From Octadecabacter antarcticus 307 (lineage in GTDB: Bacteria; Pseudomonadota; Alphaproteobacteria; Rhodobacterales; Rhodobacteraceae), in the NCBI RefSeq assembly GCF_000155675.2, contig NC_020911.1, forward strand, positions 1,044,501-1,108,500: 64,000 nucleotides of DNA, read 5' to 3'. Of the stretch, positions 45,129 through 55,715 are shown in pieces. The translations under genes and the position numbers were made by a program. Within the stretch, counting starts at the first letter, position 1, and each line of letters opens with the position of its first letter. The notes under the pieces are model-generated. The model made no database searches. It was not told the DNA's origin and saw nothing but the letters and a program-made list of their open reading frames with translations.

Positions 45129-48100
45129 CTATTTGGCCAGGTTGGACACGTCAGCCAAGAACGTGTCTGCCTTATACGGGTAGCGACGAGATAGTAGCCA
45201 TCCGACAGCACCTTCTTGAGGCAATCGAGACTGGTGATCCCAATTTTGAGGTCTAATAAAAGGCTTATTATTTTTTATATGGCGTTGAGCCAGCTTTCTA
45301 GCCCGCTTGTTGCCAATAATTGGGCGGCAAGAGGTGGGTATGAAACTCGGTGAAGCCACCTCAGGAAATAAGGCAAAGATTTCCGCCCGACCAGCCGCGC
45401 TCAGGCTGAGCTGCGCCTGATGGCCTAGATAAAGGCTCTCGGCAGGAACCTTGTTGGCATAGACGATTGCATGCTCATCAAGGAGGATGTGAAAGTAAGT
45501 TACGTGTTTTAAATCAGTGGCTATATCGACCCCCTCAATTGCCAGCAGATGCTTGGCTGCGACTATGACTTCTGTGCTTCCGAACATCCGTTCAGCCACG
45601 CGAGATGCAATCAAGATACGATGTTGGGGTGATACAACCAAGTCGCGATCACAATTTTCATGGCCAATAACATTATGACTGATACGGATCGGACGAAGAT
45701 TATCGCTTTCAGCCAGTTTGTGGGCATCAAGGTGGCGGCGACCAATCCAGCGAAGCGGTTGTAACCCGCTATCAAGGGTTTGTATGAGGTCTCCCACTTG
45801 CAAGTCTTCTATTGGAATTTCGCCGCCTGCAGTTGTGATCAACGTCCCCTCTGCAAAACAGACAACACCAGCACTGTCGCTGCCCGCTGCAGAGGTGTTG
45901 CCTGCCGCATCGGTAATAACTGCCGAGACGGTAATGGTATCGTCATGTGCTGGCGCGTCATAATCAACGAGGACTACGCCGGTAGTGATATGATCATCAG
46001 TTAGCTCCACGGTTTGGGTGGGCGCGGTTGGGTCTGAGGAGGTGATCGTGAGCGTGTCGCCCGCAAGCGTTTCCGCTGGCAATTCAATCGTAACATCAAC
46101 CTGACCGGACGATTCCGCGCCGCTGATCAGGCCATCATTATCTGTGTCTTCCGCGATGCTCACGGTTGGGGCATTTGGTGCGGCCGTGTTGACAAAATAG
46201 GCTGCAGCGTCTGTCGCAGTCGCCGTGTTGCCTGCGGCGTCTGTCGTGGTGACGCTCGCATCAATGGCGGTGTCGTTTGCGAGATCGCTGCCCGCAACAT
46301 TAATCGAGAAGCTGCCATCGGCGGCGACAGGCCCAGTATAAAGGGTGTTGTTGACCGTAAGGGTCACGGTGTCGGCTTCAGCCACGTCGCCGGCGGTCGT
46401 GCCGGTGATCGCGATGATCGCCCCTGCTTCAGCCGCATTAATAATATTGTCTGGTGTGATGTCAGTGTCGAGCGTGATCGATGCGGCGGCGGACAGGTCG
46501 AGGGTGGCACTGTCGCTGCCCGCTGCAGAGGTGTTGCCTGCCGCATCGGTAATAACTGCCGAGACGGTAATGGTATCGTCATGTGCTGGCGCGTCATAAT
46601 CAACGAGGACTACGCCGGTAGTGATATGATCATCAGTTAGCTCCACGGTTTGGGTGGGCGCGGTTGGGTCTGAGGAGGTGATTGTGAGCGTGTCGCCCGC
46701 AAGCGTTTCCGCTGGCAATTCAATCGTAACATCAACCTGACCGGACGATTCCGCGCCGCTGATCAGGCCATCATTATCTGTGTCTTCCGCGATGCTCACG
46801 GTTGGGGCATTTGGTGCGGCCGTGTTGACAAAATAGGCTGCAGCGTCTGTCGCAGTCGCCGTGTTGCCTGCGGCGTCTGTCGTGGTGACGCTCGCATCAA
46901 TGGCGGTGTCGTTTGCGAGATCGCTGCCCGCAACATTAATCGAGAAGCTGCCATCGGCGGCGACAGGCCCAGTATAAAGGGTGTTGTTGACCGTAAGGGT
47001 CACGGTGTCGGCTTCAGCCACGTCGCCGGCGGTCGTGCCGGTGATCGCGATGATCGCCCCTGCTTCAGCCGCATTAATAATATTGTCTGGTGTGATGTCA
47101 GTGTCGAGCGTGATCGATGCGGCGGCGGACAGGTCGAGGGTGGCACTGTCGCTGCCCGCTGCAGAGGTGTTGCCTGCCGCATCGGTAATAACTGCCGAGA
47201 CGGTAATGGTATCGTCATGTGCTGGCGCGTCATAATCAACGAGGACTACGCCGGTAGTGATATGATCATCAGTTAGCTCCACGGTTTGGGTGGGCGCGGT
47301 TGGGTCTGAGGAGGTGATCGTGAGCGTGTCGCCCGCAAGCGTTTCCGCTGGCAATTCAATCGTAACATCAACCTGACCGGACGATTCCGCGCCGCTGATC
47401 AGGCCATCATTATCTGTGTCTTCCGCGATGCTCACGGTTGGGGCATTTGGTGCGGCCGTGTTGACAAAATAGGCTGCAGCGTCTGTCGCAGTCGCCGTGT
47501 TGCCTGCGGCGTCTGTCGTGGTGACGCTCGCATCAATGGCGGTGTCGTTTGCGAGATCGCTGCCCGCAACATTAATCGAGAAGCTGCCATCGGCGGCGAC
47601 AGGCCCAGTATAAAGGGTGTTGTTGACCGTAAGGGTCACGGTGTCGGCTTCAGCCACGTCGCCGGCGGTCGTGCCGGTGATCGCGATGATCGCCCCTGCT
47701 TCAGCCGCATTAATAATATTGTCTGGTGTGATGTCAGTGTCGAGCGTGATCGATGCGGCGGCGGACAGGTCGAGGGTGGCACTGTCGCTGCCCGCTGCAG
47801 AGGTGTTGCCTGCCGCATCGGTAATAACTGCCGAGACGGTAATGGTATCGTCATGTGCTGGCGCGTCATAATCAACGAGGACTACGCCGGTAGTGATATG
47901 ATCATCAGTTAGCTCCACGGTTTGGGTGGGCGCGGTTGGGTCTGAGGAGGTGATTGTGAGCGTGTCGCCCGCAAGCGTTTCCGCTGGCAATTCAATCGTA
48001 ACATCAACCTGACCGGACGATTCCGCGCCGCTGATCAGGCCATCATTATCTGTGTCTTCCGCGATGCTCACGGTTGGGGCATTTGGTGCGGCCGTGTTGA

Positions 48101-51100
48101 CAAAATAGGCTGCAGCGTCTGTCGCAGTCGCCGTGTTGCCTGCGGCGTCTGTCGTGGTGACGCTCGCATCAATGGCGGTGTCGTTTGCGAGATCGCTGCC
48201 CGCAACATTAATCGAGAAGCTGCCATCGGCGGCGACAGGCCCAGTATAAAGGGTGTTGTTGACCGTAAGGGTCACGGTGTCGGCTTCAGCCACGTCGCCG
48301 GCGGTCGTGCCGGTGATCGCCCCTGCTTCAGCCGCATTAATAATATTGTCTGGTGTGATGTCAGTGTCGAGCGTGATCGATGCGGCGGCGGACAGGTCGA
48401 GGGTGGCACTGTCGCTGCCCGCTGCAGAGGTGTTGCCTGCCGCATCGGTAATAACTGCCGAGACGGTAATGGTATCGTCATGTGCTGGCGCGTCATAATC
48501 AACGAGGACTACGCCGGTAGTGATATGATCATCAGTTAGCTCCACGGTTTGGGTGGGCGCGGTTGGGTCTGAGGAGGTGATTGTGAGCGTGTCGCCCGCA
48601 AGCGTTTCCGCTGGCAATTCAATCGTAACATCAACCTGACCGGACGATTCCGCGCCGCTGATCAGGCCATCATTATCTGTGTCTTCCGCGATGCTCACGG
48701 TTGGGGCATTTGGTGCGGCCGTGTTGACAAAATAGGCTGCAGCGTCTGTCGCAGTCGCCGTGTTGCCTGCGGCGTCTGTCGTGGTGACGCTCGCATCAAT
48801 GGCGGTGTCGTTTGCGAGATCGCTGCCCGCAACATTAATCGAGAAGCTGCCATCGGCGGCGACAGGCCCAGTATAAAGGGTGTTGTTGACCGTAAGGGTC
48901 ACGGTGTCGGCTTCAGCCACGTCGCCGGCGGTCGTGCCGGTGATCGCGATGATCGCCCCTGCTTCAGCCGCATTAATAATATTGTCTGGTGTGATGTCAG
49001 TGTCGAGCGTGATCGATGCGGCGGCGGACAGGTCGAGGGTGGCACTGTCGCTGCCCGCTGCAGAGGTGTTGCCTGCCGCATCGGTAATAACTGCCGAGAC
49101 GGTAATGGTATCGTCATGTGCTGGCGCGTCATAATCAACGAGGACTACGCCGGTAGTGATATGATCATCAGTTAGCTCCACGGTTTGGGTGGGCGCGGTT
49201 GGGTCTGAGGAGGTGATCGTGAGCGTGTCGCCCGCAAGCGTTTCCGCTGGCAATTCAATCGTAACATCAACCTGACCGGACGATTCCGCGCCGCTGATCA
49301 GGCCATCATTATCTGTGTCTTCCGTGATGCTCACGGTTGGAGCATCTGTTGCGGTTTCATCGAGAACGCAAACAGGGTGGATCTCATCAACCGATGCAAC
49401 GTCGATTTTCAAGGATGAGGTCCCAGAGTTGAGCGGATCTACCGCGTCAACGGTTGTATAGGTCGTCACAGGGCCTGGCCCATTGTAATTCGGGGCTGGC
49501 GTAAAGGTGTAGCCGCCGTCAGAATTGATCGTCAGATCACCCTCAGTGCGGAACGCGGTCTGACCGGCAACATAAGTCGTGGACCCTACGACAAAACTGG
49601 TAACTGTTGTGGTCGGTGTAGCGGTGAATAGCCTCCCATCTTCTATTAGTGTATCCTCTTGGGTGGTTACTGTGTTGTCGACGAACTCGATGCTTTCGAT
49701 TCCGGTGAACGCTACTGATCCAGTTTCGTTTCCGTCGTCATCCAACTGCACAACCGTGCCGCTTTCAGGATCGAGCAGGTTGTCTAGATCAATCCTGTGG
49801 TCACCAAAATCTTTCAGAACTAGAACATCAAAGTCGCTGCCAACCTCGCCACCATCAACCACATCGCCTATGCCGCCATAAATAACGTCGGACCCACCAC
49901 CAGCAGACAGGCTGTCTGCACCAGCCCCACCATCCAGAACGTCAGCACCGTCACCGCCGAGGAGGGTATCGTTGCCGCTGCCCGTGGTGATGTGGAATTC
50001 TTCAACCCCTGTATAGGTCGTGCCACCAAGCACGCCACCGTGGCTATCGGCGCCTGTAACAGTGTTGGTGACGGCTGTCGTTGCCGTGGAAAAGTCCATG
50101 ACAAGACGGTCGTGTCCGGCACCTGCCGCGACTGCCCCTGCGCCACCAGCGTCTTTGACGATATCGTTGCCAGCCCCTGTGACGATGGTGTCAGCTGAAA
50201 TTCCGGACGAAACAACATCATTGCCAGTTCCGGTGGTTATCGCATTCGCGCCTTCGCCACCTTCGATGTTGTTGTTACCATTGCCGGCGGTGATTGTGTC
50301 GATGCCACTGCCGCTTAAAATGGTATTGTTGCCGTGCCCAACTGCGATCGTATTGGCACCTTCGCCGCTGTCGATATAGTTGTCGCCGTCCCCTACAGTG
50401 AATCCGTCGATGCCACTGCCGCTGATAATGGTGTTGTTACCAGATCCGGCCGTGATCGTATTGGCCCCGCCCGTGCCTGCATCAATGCAGTTATCGCCGT
50501 TCCCAACCGAGATCGTGTCAATGCCGCTGCCGCTGAGTATGGTATTGTTGCCAAATCCAGTTGGCCCAGCGGTGATGGTATTCGCGCCGTCTCCGCCTTC
50601 GATATAATTGTTGCCAGTCCCCACGGTGATCCCGTCAATGCCGCTGCCGCTGATAATGGTATTGTTACCTGATCCGGCTGTGATCGTATTGGCCCCGATT
50701 GTGCCCGCATCAATATAGTTGTCACCGTTGCCCGCAATGATCCCGTCGATGCCGCTGCCGCTAATTATGGTATTGTTGCCAGACCCAGTCGGGCCAACCG
50801 TGATCGTATTGGCCCCGATTGTGCCCGCATCAATATAGTTGTCGCCGTTTCCAACGATGATCCCGTCAATGCCACTGCCGCTGATGATCGTGTTATTCCC
50901 AGACCCGACAGTGATCGTGTTGCCCCCGGTCGTGCCAGCATCGATGACGTTGTCGCCATCCAGAAACGTCAGCGTGTCGATGCCGGATCCGGTCGACACT
51001 GTGTAATGCTCGATCGATGATCCGGTTACGGTGACCGTGCCTTTATCGCTGCCAATGGTAGTGGTGGTGCCCGTGACCGCGGCCGTTGTCGCACTATAGT

Positions 51101-51446
51101 CGACCACCAGCCGGTCTTCACCAGACCCGCCATTGACCACATCGCTACCGCCGGTGACGGTTATGACATTGTCACCGGCATTGCCGGAAACTGTGTCGTC
51201 CCCGCTAGAATCTGTCACATTTATTAGCGCTTCGCCTGACAGAACTAGCCCTGAAACGCCGTTGCCAATGACCAGCGCAATGTTTTGTGACGACGATCCG
51301 CCAACGATGGTAATATAGTTTTTTGTGACTGTCACGGTCTCGTCGCTATAGCCGGGCGACAATTCAATTGTATCGCCTTGGCTTGCAGCATCTATGGCAG
51401 CTTCGATGTTAGGATAACCACTAGGACCAACAGTAAGGGCTGCCAT
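45129..51446 (-). CDS. Giant RTX/Ig-like adhesin with C-terminal Hint domain
   Basis: About 2,105 residues from MAALTVGPSGYPNIEAAIDA (a start 15 bases upstream is also open). No signal peptide, so type I secretion is likely. Residues 1-160 are beta-helix-like. Residues 160-450 hold many GNNTIISGSGIDGI-type repeats related to RTX calcium-binding nonapeptides, and DGGAGADSLSAGGGSDVI follows. Next come about 1,200 residues of alternating Ig-like domains A and B in near-identical repeats. The end is a Hint_2 domain: VVCFAEGTLITT with the splicing-type Cys, then LVVSPQHRILIAS. Likely a surface or secreted adhesin that processes itself. Confidence 0.9.
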   Translation of the reverse strand: MAALTVGPSGYPNIEAAIDAASQGDTIELSPGYSDETVTVTKNYITIVGGSSSQNIALVIGNGVSGLVLSGEALINVTDSSGDDTVSGNAGDNVITVTGGSDVVNGGSGEDRLVVDYSATTAAVTGTTTTIGSDKGTVTVTGSSIEHYTVSTGSGIDTLTFLDGDNVIDAGTTGGNTITVGSGNNTIISGSGIDGIIVGNGDNYIDAGTIGANTITVGPTGSGNNTIISGSGIDGIIAGNGDNYIDAGTIGANTITAGSGNNTIISGSGIDGITVGTGNNYIEGGDGANTITAGPTGFGNNTILSGSGIDTISVGNGDNCIDAGTGGANTITAGSGNNTIISGSGIDGFTVGDGDNYIDSGEGANTIAVGHGNNTILSGSGIDTITAGNGNNNIEGGEGANAITTGTGNDVVSSGISADTIVTGAGNDIVKDAGGAGAVAAGAGHDRLVMDFSTATTAVTNTVTGADSHGGVLGGTTYTGVEEFHITTGSGNDTLLGGDGADVLDGGAGADSLSAGGGSDVIYGGIGDVVDGGEVGSDFDVLVLKDFGDHRIDLDNLLDPESGTVVQLDDDGNETGSVAFTGIESIEFVDNTVTTQEDTLIEDGRLFTATPTTTVTSFVVGSTTYVAGQTAFRTEGDLTINSDGGYTFTPAPNYNGPGPVTTYTTVDAVDPLNSGTSSLKIDVASVDEIHPVCVLDETATDAPTVSITEDTDNDGLISGAESSGQVDVTIELPAETLAGDTLTITSSDPTAPTQTVELTDDHITTGVVLVDYDAPAHDDTITVSAVITDAAGNTSAAGSDSATLDLSAAASITLDTDITPDNIINAAEAGAIIAITGTTAGDVAEADTVTLTVNNTLYTGPVAADGSFSINVAGSDLANDTAIDASVTTTDAAGNTATATDAAAYFVNTAAPNAPTVSIAEDTDNDGLISGAESSGQVDVTIELPAETLAGDTLTITSSDPTAPTQTVELTDDHITTGVVLVDYDAPAHDDTITVSAVITDAAGNTSAAGSDSATLDLSAAASITLDTDITPDNIINAAEAGAITGTTAGDVAEADTVTLTVNNTLYTGPVAADGSFSINVAGSDLANDTAIDASVTTTDAAGNTATATDAAAYFVNTAAPNAPTVSIAEDTDNDGLISGAESSGQVDVTIELPAETLAGDTLTITSSDPTAPTQTVELTDDHITTGVVLVDYDAPAHDDTITVSAVITDAAGNTSAAGSDSATLDLSAAASITLDTDITPDNIINAAEAGAIIAITGTTAGDVAEADTVTLTVNNTLYTGPVAADGSFSINVAGSDLANDTAIDASVTTTDAAGNTATATDAAAYFVNTAAPNAPTVSIAEDTDNDGLISGAESSGQVDVTIELPAETLAGDTLTITSSDPTAPTQTVELTDDHITTGVVLVDYDAPAHDDTITVSAVITDAAGNTSAAGSDSATLDLSAAASITLDTDITPDNIINAAEAGAIIAITGTTAGDVAEADTVTLTVNNTLYTGPVAADGSFSINVAGSDLANDTAIDASVTTTDAAGNTATATDAAAYFVNTAAPNAPTVSIAEDTDNDGLISGAESSGQVDVTIELPAETLAGDTLTITSSDPTAPTQTVELTDDHITTGVVLVDYDAPAHDDTITVSAVITDAAGNTSAAGSDSATLDLSAAASITLDTDITPDNIINAAEAGAIIAITGTTAGDVAEADTVTLTVNNTLYTGPVAADGSFSINVAGSDLANDTAIDASVTTTDAAGNTATATDAAAYFVNTAAPNAPTVSIAEDTDNDGLISGAESSGQVDVTIELPAETLAGDTLTITSSDPTAPTQTVELTDDHITTGVVLVDYDAPAHDDTITVSAVITDAAGNTSAAGSDSAGVVCFAEGTLITTAGGEIPIEDLQVGDLIQTLDSGLQPLRWIGRRHLDAHKLAESDNLRPIRISHNVIGHENCDRDLVVSPQHRILIASRVAERMFGSTEVIVAAKHLLAIEGVDIATDLKHVTYFHILLDEHAIVYANKVPAESLYLGHQAQLSLSAAGRAEIFALFPEVASPSFIPTSCRPIIGNKRARKLAQRHIKNNKPFIRPQNWDHQSRLPQEGAVGWLLSRRYPYKADTFLADVSNLAK
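45871..49345 (-). repeat. Near-identical 636-bp intragenic repeats of the adhesin
   Basis: Five A+B units plus a sixth A domain lie head to tail with a 636-bp period. Copies differ at only a few sites, for example GATCGTGAGC versus GATTGTGAGC. One unit is 627 bp, lacking nine bases at about 48316, which removes three residues (IIAITG becomes ITG). The last A domain is cut at AGSDSA and joined directly to the Hint domain. The near-identity means recent duplication or gene conversion. Confidence 0.95.
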
Positions 51447-51917
51447 TTTACTCTTCTCCACAGGGTTTACTTGATCATTGCAACAAGCGCGGGGCTCATC
51501 AAAGTCATGCGGTGAAAGATGCTATACAGGGCGTGTTATGGCCGTATCAAGTGCCTGTTAGGACATGTGTGGCTATACTAAAGTATAGTTCTGGGCGTTT
51601 TAACAGATGCGAACTGCAAAGTAATTTCATCGAGTGAAAACGGATACATAACTATTATAAAAATAGGTTTGAAAGCACTTCAAACAGCATGCCATTGGGT
51701 ATAAATTTCCAGAGCTTGTGACGCTGCTATGACGTTTGATATGACAAATATTCAGAACTGATGTGCCCGTGAGTCAGCCACTGACCTGCCGATATGTGCA
51801 AACGTAACTGGTTCGCCTTTGAACCCATCAGAACCCATCAGAACCCAAGCTCATCCCGATCAAGATAGCGCTATAAAGTAGATGAAGATAACGACTTTTC
51901 ATCTGGGGACTATCAAG
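51447..51917. other. Gap between adhesin and the second regulator module
   Basis: About 470 bp. It holds the adhesin promoter region (AT-rich around 51600-51680, with TATACTAAAGTATAGTT) and, at 51821-51847, two and a half copies of GAACCCATCA. No gene is recognised. Confidence 0.5.
51821..51847 (+). repeat. Short tandem repeat GAACCCATCA
   Basis: Two full copies of GAACCCATCA and a partial third (GAACCCA), 70 bp before the start of the helix-turn-helix gene. May be a slippage product or binding-site array; nothing further can be said. Confidence 0.8.
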
Positions 51918-52325
51918 ATGAGTGCGAAGACCGGACCCCACGCGACCTCAGCTATAGCAACCTTTGTCGACCGACGGATACTTGAGTTGCGCTACAAGAA
52001 AAATCAATGTGACATAGCTTTTGAGGCTGGTTTCACAAATCCGAACATGCTGACGGTGATTAAGAAGGGAAACAGTAAGCTGGCGCTGGACAGGGTTGCT
52101 ACAATGGCTGCCAGTCTAGAAGTCGATCCGAAATATCTGCTCCGGATTACGTTAGAGCAGAGCGGCAACGAGACGGTCCTGCAAGTTTTCGACGAAGTCA
52201 TTGGAACAGTCGTTTCCAAGAAGGAAGTTGGTTGGTTGCAGTTGCTGCGCGAAGCGTCTGACAACAGCGACCCCGCCGTGACCACGCGTGCGCGCTCAAC
52301 CGTTCTCTCGATATTTGGCAAATAG
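51918..52325 (+). CDS. Small helix-turn-helix-like protein, module copy 2
   Basis: 135 residues from ATG giving MSAKTGPHATSAIATFVDRR; GGGGA lies eight bases upstream. It has the same length as 27497-27904 and about 73% identity, with the invariant C-terminus SDNSDPAVTTRARST. The helix-turn-helix region is FTNPNMLTVIKKGNSKLALD. It forms a two-gene unit with the next small gene. Confidence 0.7.
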   Translation: MSAKTGPHATSAIATFVDRRILELRYKKNQCDIAFEAGFTNPNMLTVIKKGNSKLALDRVATMAASLEVDPKYLLRITLEQSGNETVLQVFDEVIGTVVSKKEVGWLQLLREASDNSDPAVTTRARSTVLSIFGK

Positions 52326-52334
52326 GAGCTGGCA

Positions 52335-52514
52335 ATGCATCGACAGACAAAACCTACCATGCACGAATTGAGCGGCAATGAACTCGCTTGGATCGAGTTT
52401 CTGCGCCTGCTCAGCTATGATCAAGTGCCAACTCCGACATTGGCAGCCATTCAAGCATTGCGACTGACACTGACAGGGAGGGAATTGAAGATCTGCAGCC
52501 GTGATTGCGCCTAG
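52335..52514 (+). CDS. Small conserved protein, module copy 2
   Basis: 59 residues, MHRQTKPTMHELSGNELAWI, nine bases after the helix-turn-helix gene. Five differences from 27914-28099. The DNA similarity runs to the stop codon and then ends, which marks the right edge of the duplicated module. Confidence 0.6.
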   Translation: MHRQTKPTMHELSGNELAWIEFLRLLSYDQVPTPTLAAIQALRLTLTGRELKICSRDCA

Positions 52515-52594
52515 ATCGGCTCCACCCTCAACATGTTTTCTGTTCAGAATGAACTCAGCCTTATTCTCGAACGTGTATCATGTGTCACTGTGGC

Positions 52595-53491
<897 letters not shown>

Positions 53492-53830
53492 GAGATCACA
53501 GGTGTCATACGTCTATTGCCCGACAAACATCGACCTTATCGTAGCTACGATTATGATAATACAAGCTGCACAGATGGCGCCGTTAGGGATCTTTTTCTTT
53601 TGGTTTTTCAAAGCATGTTTGTTTTGCTTTAATTGTTCCACTGTCATTTTTGTCATATTTTATCCTTACGTCTTTGATGTCAGAGCAGACTTCGTTGAGC
53701 ACCCTGTCTCCTTGGCGATCCGGTAACAGAACCGGTTCGCAACCTATTACTATAACCTAGTGCGATAATTTTGAGATTCAGCGTTCCGTTCATCAAGGGT
53801 CCAAAAAACGGCCCAAAAACCGCTCGTTTA
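53492..53830. other. Gap downstream of bluB
   Basis: About 340 bp with no supported gene. A hydrophobic open frame (53500-53725) has no ribosome site or recognisable family. Confidence 0.4.
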
Positions 53831-54035
53831 GACAAGAAATGACTGCGTCCATGTGAGTTTATGGGCAGGCGTAGCATCCCAATCGAAGTCCTGGAGATCC
53901 GAGTGCATTGTTATGGGGATGCGTAAGGTTGCCGAGAGAAAAGAGCGGTCAAATCCACCACTACCATTGTTCATCACCTGTTTGGCTTGGAGTTCCAACT
54001 CAAACGCAGCAGCCCCAACATTGCTGCTGATGCTG
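53831..54035. repeat. Dispersed repeat, copy R4
   Basis: The left part of the R family: GACTGCGTCCATGTGAG, GCAGGCGTAGCATCCCA, GTCCTGGAGATCCGAGTGC, TTATGGGGATGCG, GTTGCCGAGAG. It is the most diverged of the four and extends to AGCCCCAACATTGCTGCTGATGCTG. The primase tail is absent. Confidence 0.7.
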
Positions 54036-54159
54036 CTGCGTTTGATCGTCTTATTTATTCAACTGGCGTGTTATGGTTTCGCTTCACAGCGATGATGCTG
54101 GAACGGGCCCATTTACTTTCACCGCCAGGGAGCTGAGCAGGCGGGTGGGGATCCTTCGT

Positions 54160-54420
54160 TCAAAGGCCGTCGTATTCGTATGTGATCAGATGTTCTGCAT
54201 GTTCCCTAATGCCACTTCGTTTGATGCCTATCTTATCCAGCTGTTCGTCGTTCAACTCTTGCAAGACCGACTGCATTTGTCTGATCTGGACTTGGACATG
54301 CAGGTTTTTGAAGCTTTTGCGTATTCTAGTTGCGATGTGGCCGACGGCGGTGGCTGCGTCCTCAAGGGCATGTTGGGCCCAGTGGAACGTGCTGCCTGCT
54401 GTGTTGCTATGCATTTTCAT
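54160..54420 (-). CDS. DUF1127 protein, longer form
   Basis: 86 residues from ATG giving MKMHSNTAGSTFHWAQHALE. The C-terminal half fits DUF1127: MQSVLQELNDEQLDKIGIKR. It overlaps the end of the upstream DUF1127 gene by 14 bases in another frame, so the two are translationally coupled. RNA-binding is inferred from CcaF1-type relatives. No CCTCCTCCC hairpins were found behind it. Confidence 0.78.
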   Translation of the reverse strand: MKMHSNTAGSTFHWAQHALEDAATAVGHIATRIRKSFKNLHVQVQIRQMQSVLQELNDEQLDKIGIKRSGIREHAEHLITYEYDGL

Positions 54421-54655
54421 TTGCGAGTTCTTTCTGTGATTGCTCGAACGCAATTTGTGGGATGTCTGATTGGGATATTCCGATATCCAAAAGGTCTCGG
54501 TTCGACAAAGCGTTGAGCTCCGTCAGGGATCGCCGATACCTTGCAGTCTTTATCTTTGCTTCTGCGGCTGCGTTGCGGTGACTCATATAGCGCGTGCGCA
54601 GTTCAGTCAGACCTGACGTCAGCCAGCTATTCGTGTGGGAAACTACCATTGGCAT
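54407..54655 (-). CDS. DUF1127 protein, first of a coupled pair
   Basis: 82 residues from ATG giving MPMVVSHTNSWLTSGLTELR. The DUF1127 core is RRSLTELNALSNRDLLDIGI, followed by SQSDIPQIAFEQSQ. A purine-rich AGGAGTTG lies just upstream. Its end overlaps the next DUF1127 start. A palindrome with CTGCAGTGC-type arms (around 54679-54706) is placed in the promoter region. Confidence 0.8.
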   Translation of the reverse strand: MPMVVSHTNSWLTSGLTELRTRYMSHRNAAAEAKIKTARYRRSLTELNALSNRDLLDIGISQSDIPQIAFEQSQKELANENA

Positions 54656-55014
54656 GGTGCAACTCCTATCATTTTTCTGCAGCGCAGTATTAATGCTGCA
54701 CTGCAGAAATGGCACTTGCAGGCCACGCTTCCAACCCTCTGAATCCGCATAGGGGCTATGTCGAACAGGAAGGGAACCATCAAAGCATCCACGTGGAGGC
54801 GACAGCCTGAAGGGCATCTAGTCCTAGCGCGTCGGCACGCTCTGCAATCATTTCAGGTGTCTTGGTTGGTGGGGCATTGTGTCAGACCAAATGTCTGATG
54901 CCATTTACTTAGACTTTACGCACAACTTATTGAGTTTTTACAAAACATATCAATTATGGTAATGATCTAATGCTATGAACGTATCTACTCTAACAGACAA
55001 CAAGGGAGCGCTAA

Positions 55015-55311
55015 GTGAGGCAACAAATTGTTTACGGATGGAATTTCATATTTAATGCTGAAATAAGTCCACTTCGTCACATTCCAGATGTTGCCGTGCG
55101 GCATTATGTTTTGCAGGCGCTTGCGCTCATGTGGGCTGTTACTTTTGCCGTTGCAATCGGTAGCTATACCCTTCTTGCAGCAAGTATCATTGGCCATGCT
55201 GTCTTGATAGCCGCAGCAGCAATTACGGTAGCAACTTATACTGCCGCTGCGAAAAAGCCTACGTTGTTTGAGCGTGGATCAGGTCGCCGTAGTGATGGTG
55301 AGCACGATTAA
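55015..55311 (+). CDS. Small membrane protein
   Basis: 98 residues from a GTG with AAGGGAG seven bases upstream. Residues 1-30 contain NFIFNAEISPLRHIPDVAVR, then two transmembrane helices (LALMWAVTFAVAIGSY and IIGHAVLIAAAAITVATY), and a polar C-terminal tail with RGSGRRSDGEHD. I know of no function. It is a lone gene with a 400-bp gap behind it, in which I see nothing (55312-55715). Confidence 0.65.
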   Translation: MRQQIVYGWNFIFNAEISPLRHIPDVAVRHYVLQALALMWAVTFAVAIGSYTLLAASIIGHAVLIAAAAITVATYTAAAKKPTLFERGSGRRSDGEHD

Positions 55312-55715
55312 GGCTTAGTTCTCACAGTGGCGCTCTAGAACTAAACCTTGCTCCTTTTGAAGCTTACTGCCTAAAGCAGATATGGCCTTCCAAGGGGCCC
55401 CACAGTAACTCTAGCAAATGCGCAACGGCGTTTCGTTTTGTGTCTGTGCTAGAAACCGCATGACATTGGTCTCTTTTCGATACCCCACATGTCGTTGTGG
55501 CGAAACCCGAATTTTTTAGCTCATCAGCGCCTCCTGCTGTCTGGGGCCGTGGCGGTGTATGCCGCGCGCGTATGGTGATCAGAAATTGTATTAACAGTCG
55601 TGTTCCAAGGATATCTTGGTGTTAGCCGTCTGGGCAGGCGATCTCTAGCTTAGGAATCTTCAATGTCGTTGGAGGACTGGTTAGGGCCAGAACATAGCGA
55701 AGAAGGTGATAATCA

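Noticed and set aside
46345..49138. Repeated small open frames of 76-84 codons on both strands across the adhesin repeats
   Set aside because: They recur only because the 636-bp units recur; they are antisense or shifted shadows of the adhesin frame, with no start signals.
45871..49345. Possible CRISPR-like periodic array
   Set aside because: The period is 636 bp with coding, spacer-free repeats inside a single gene.
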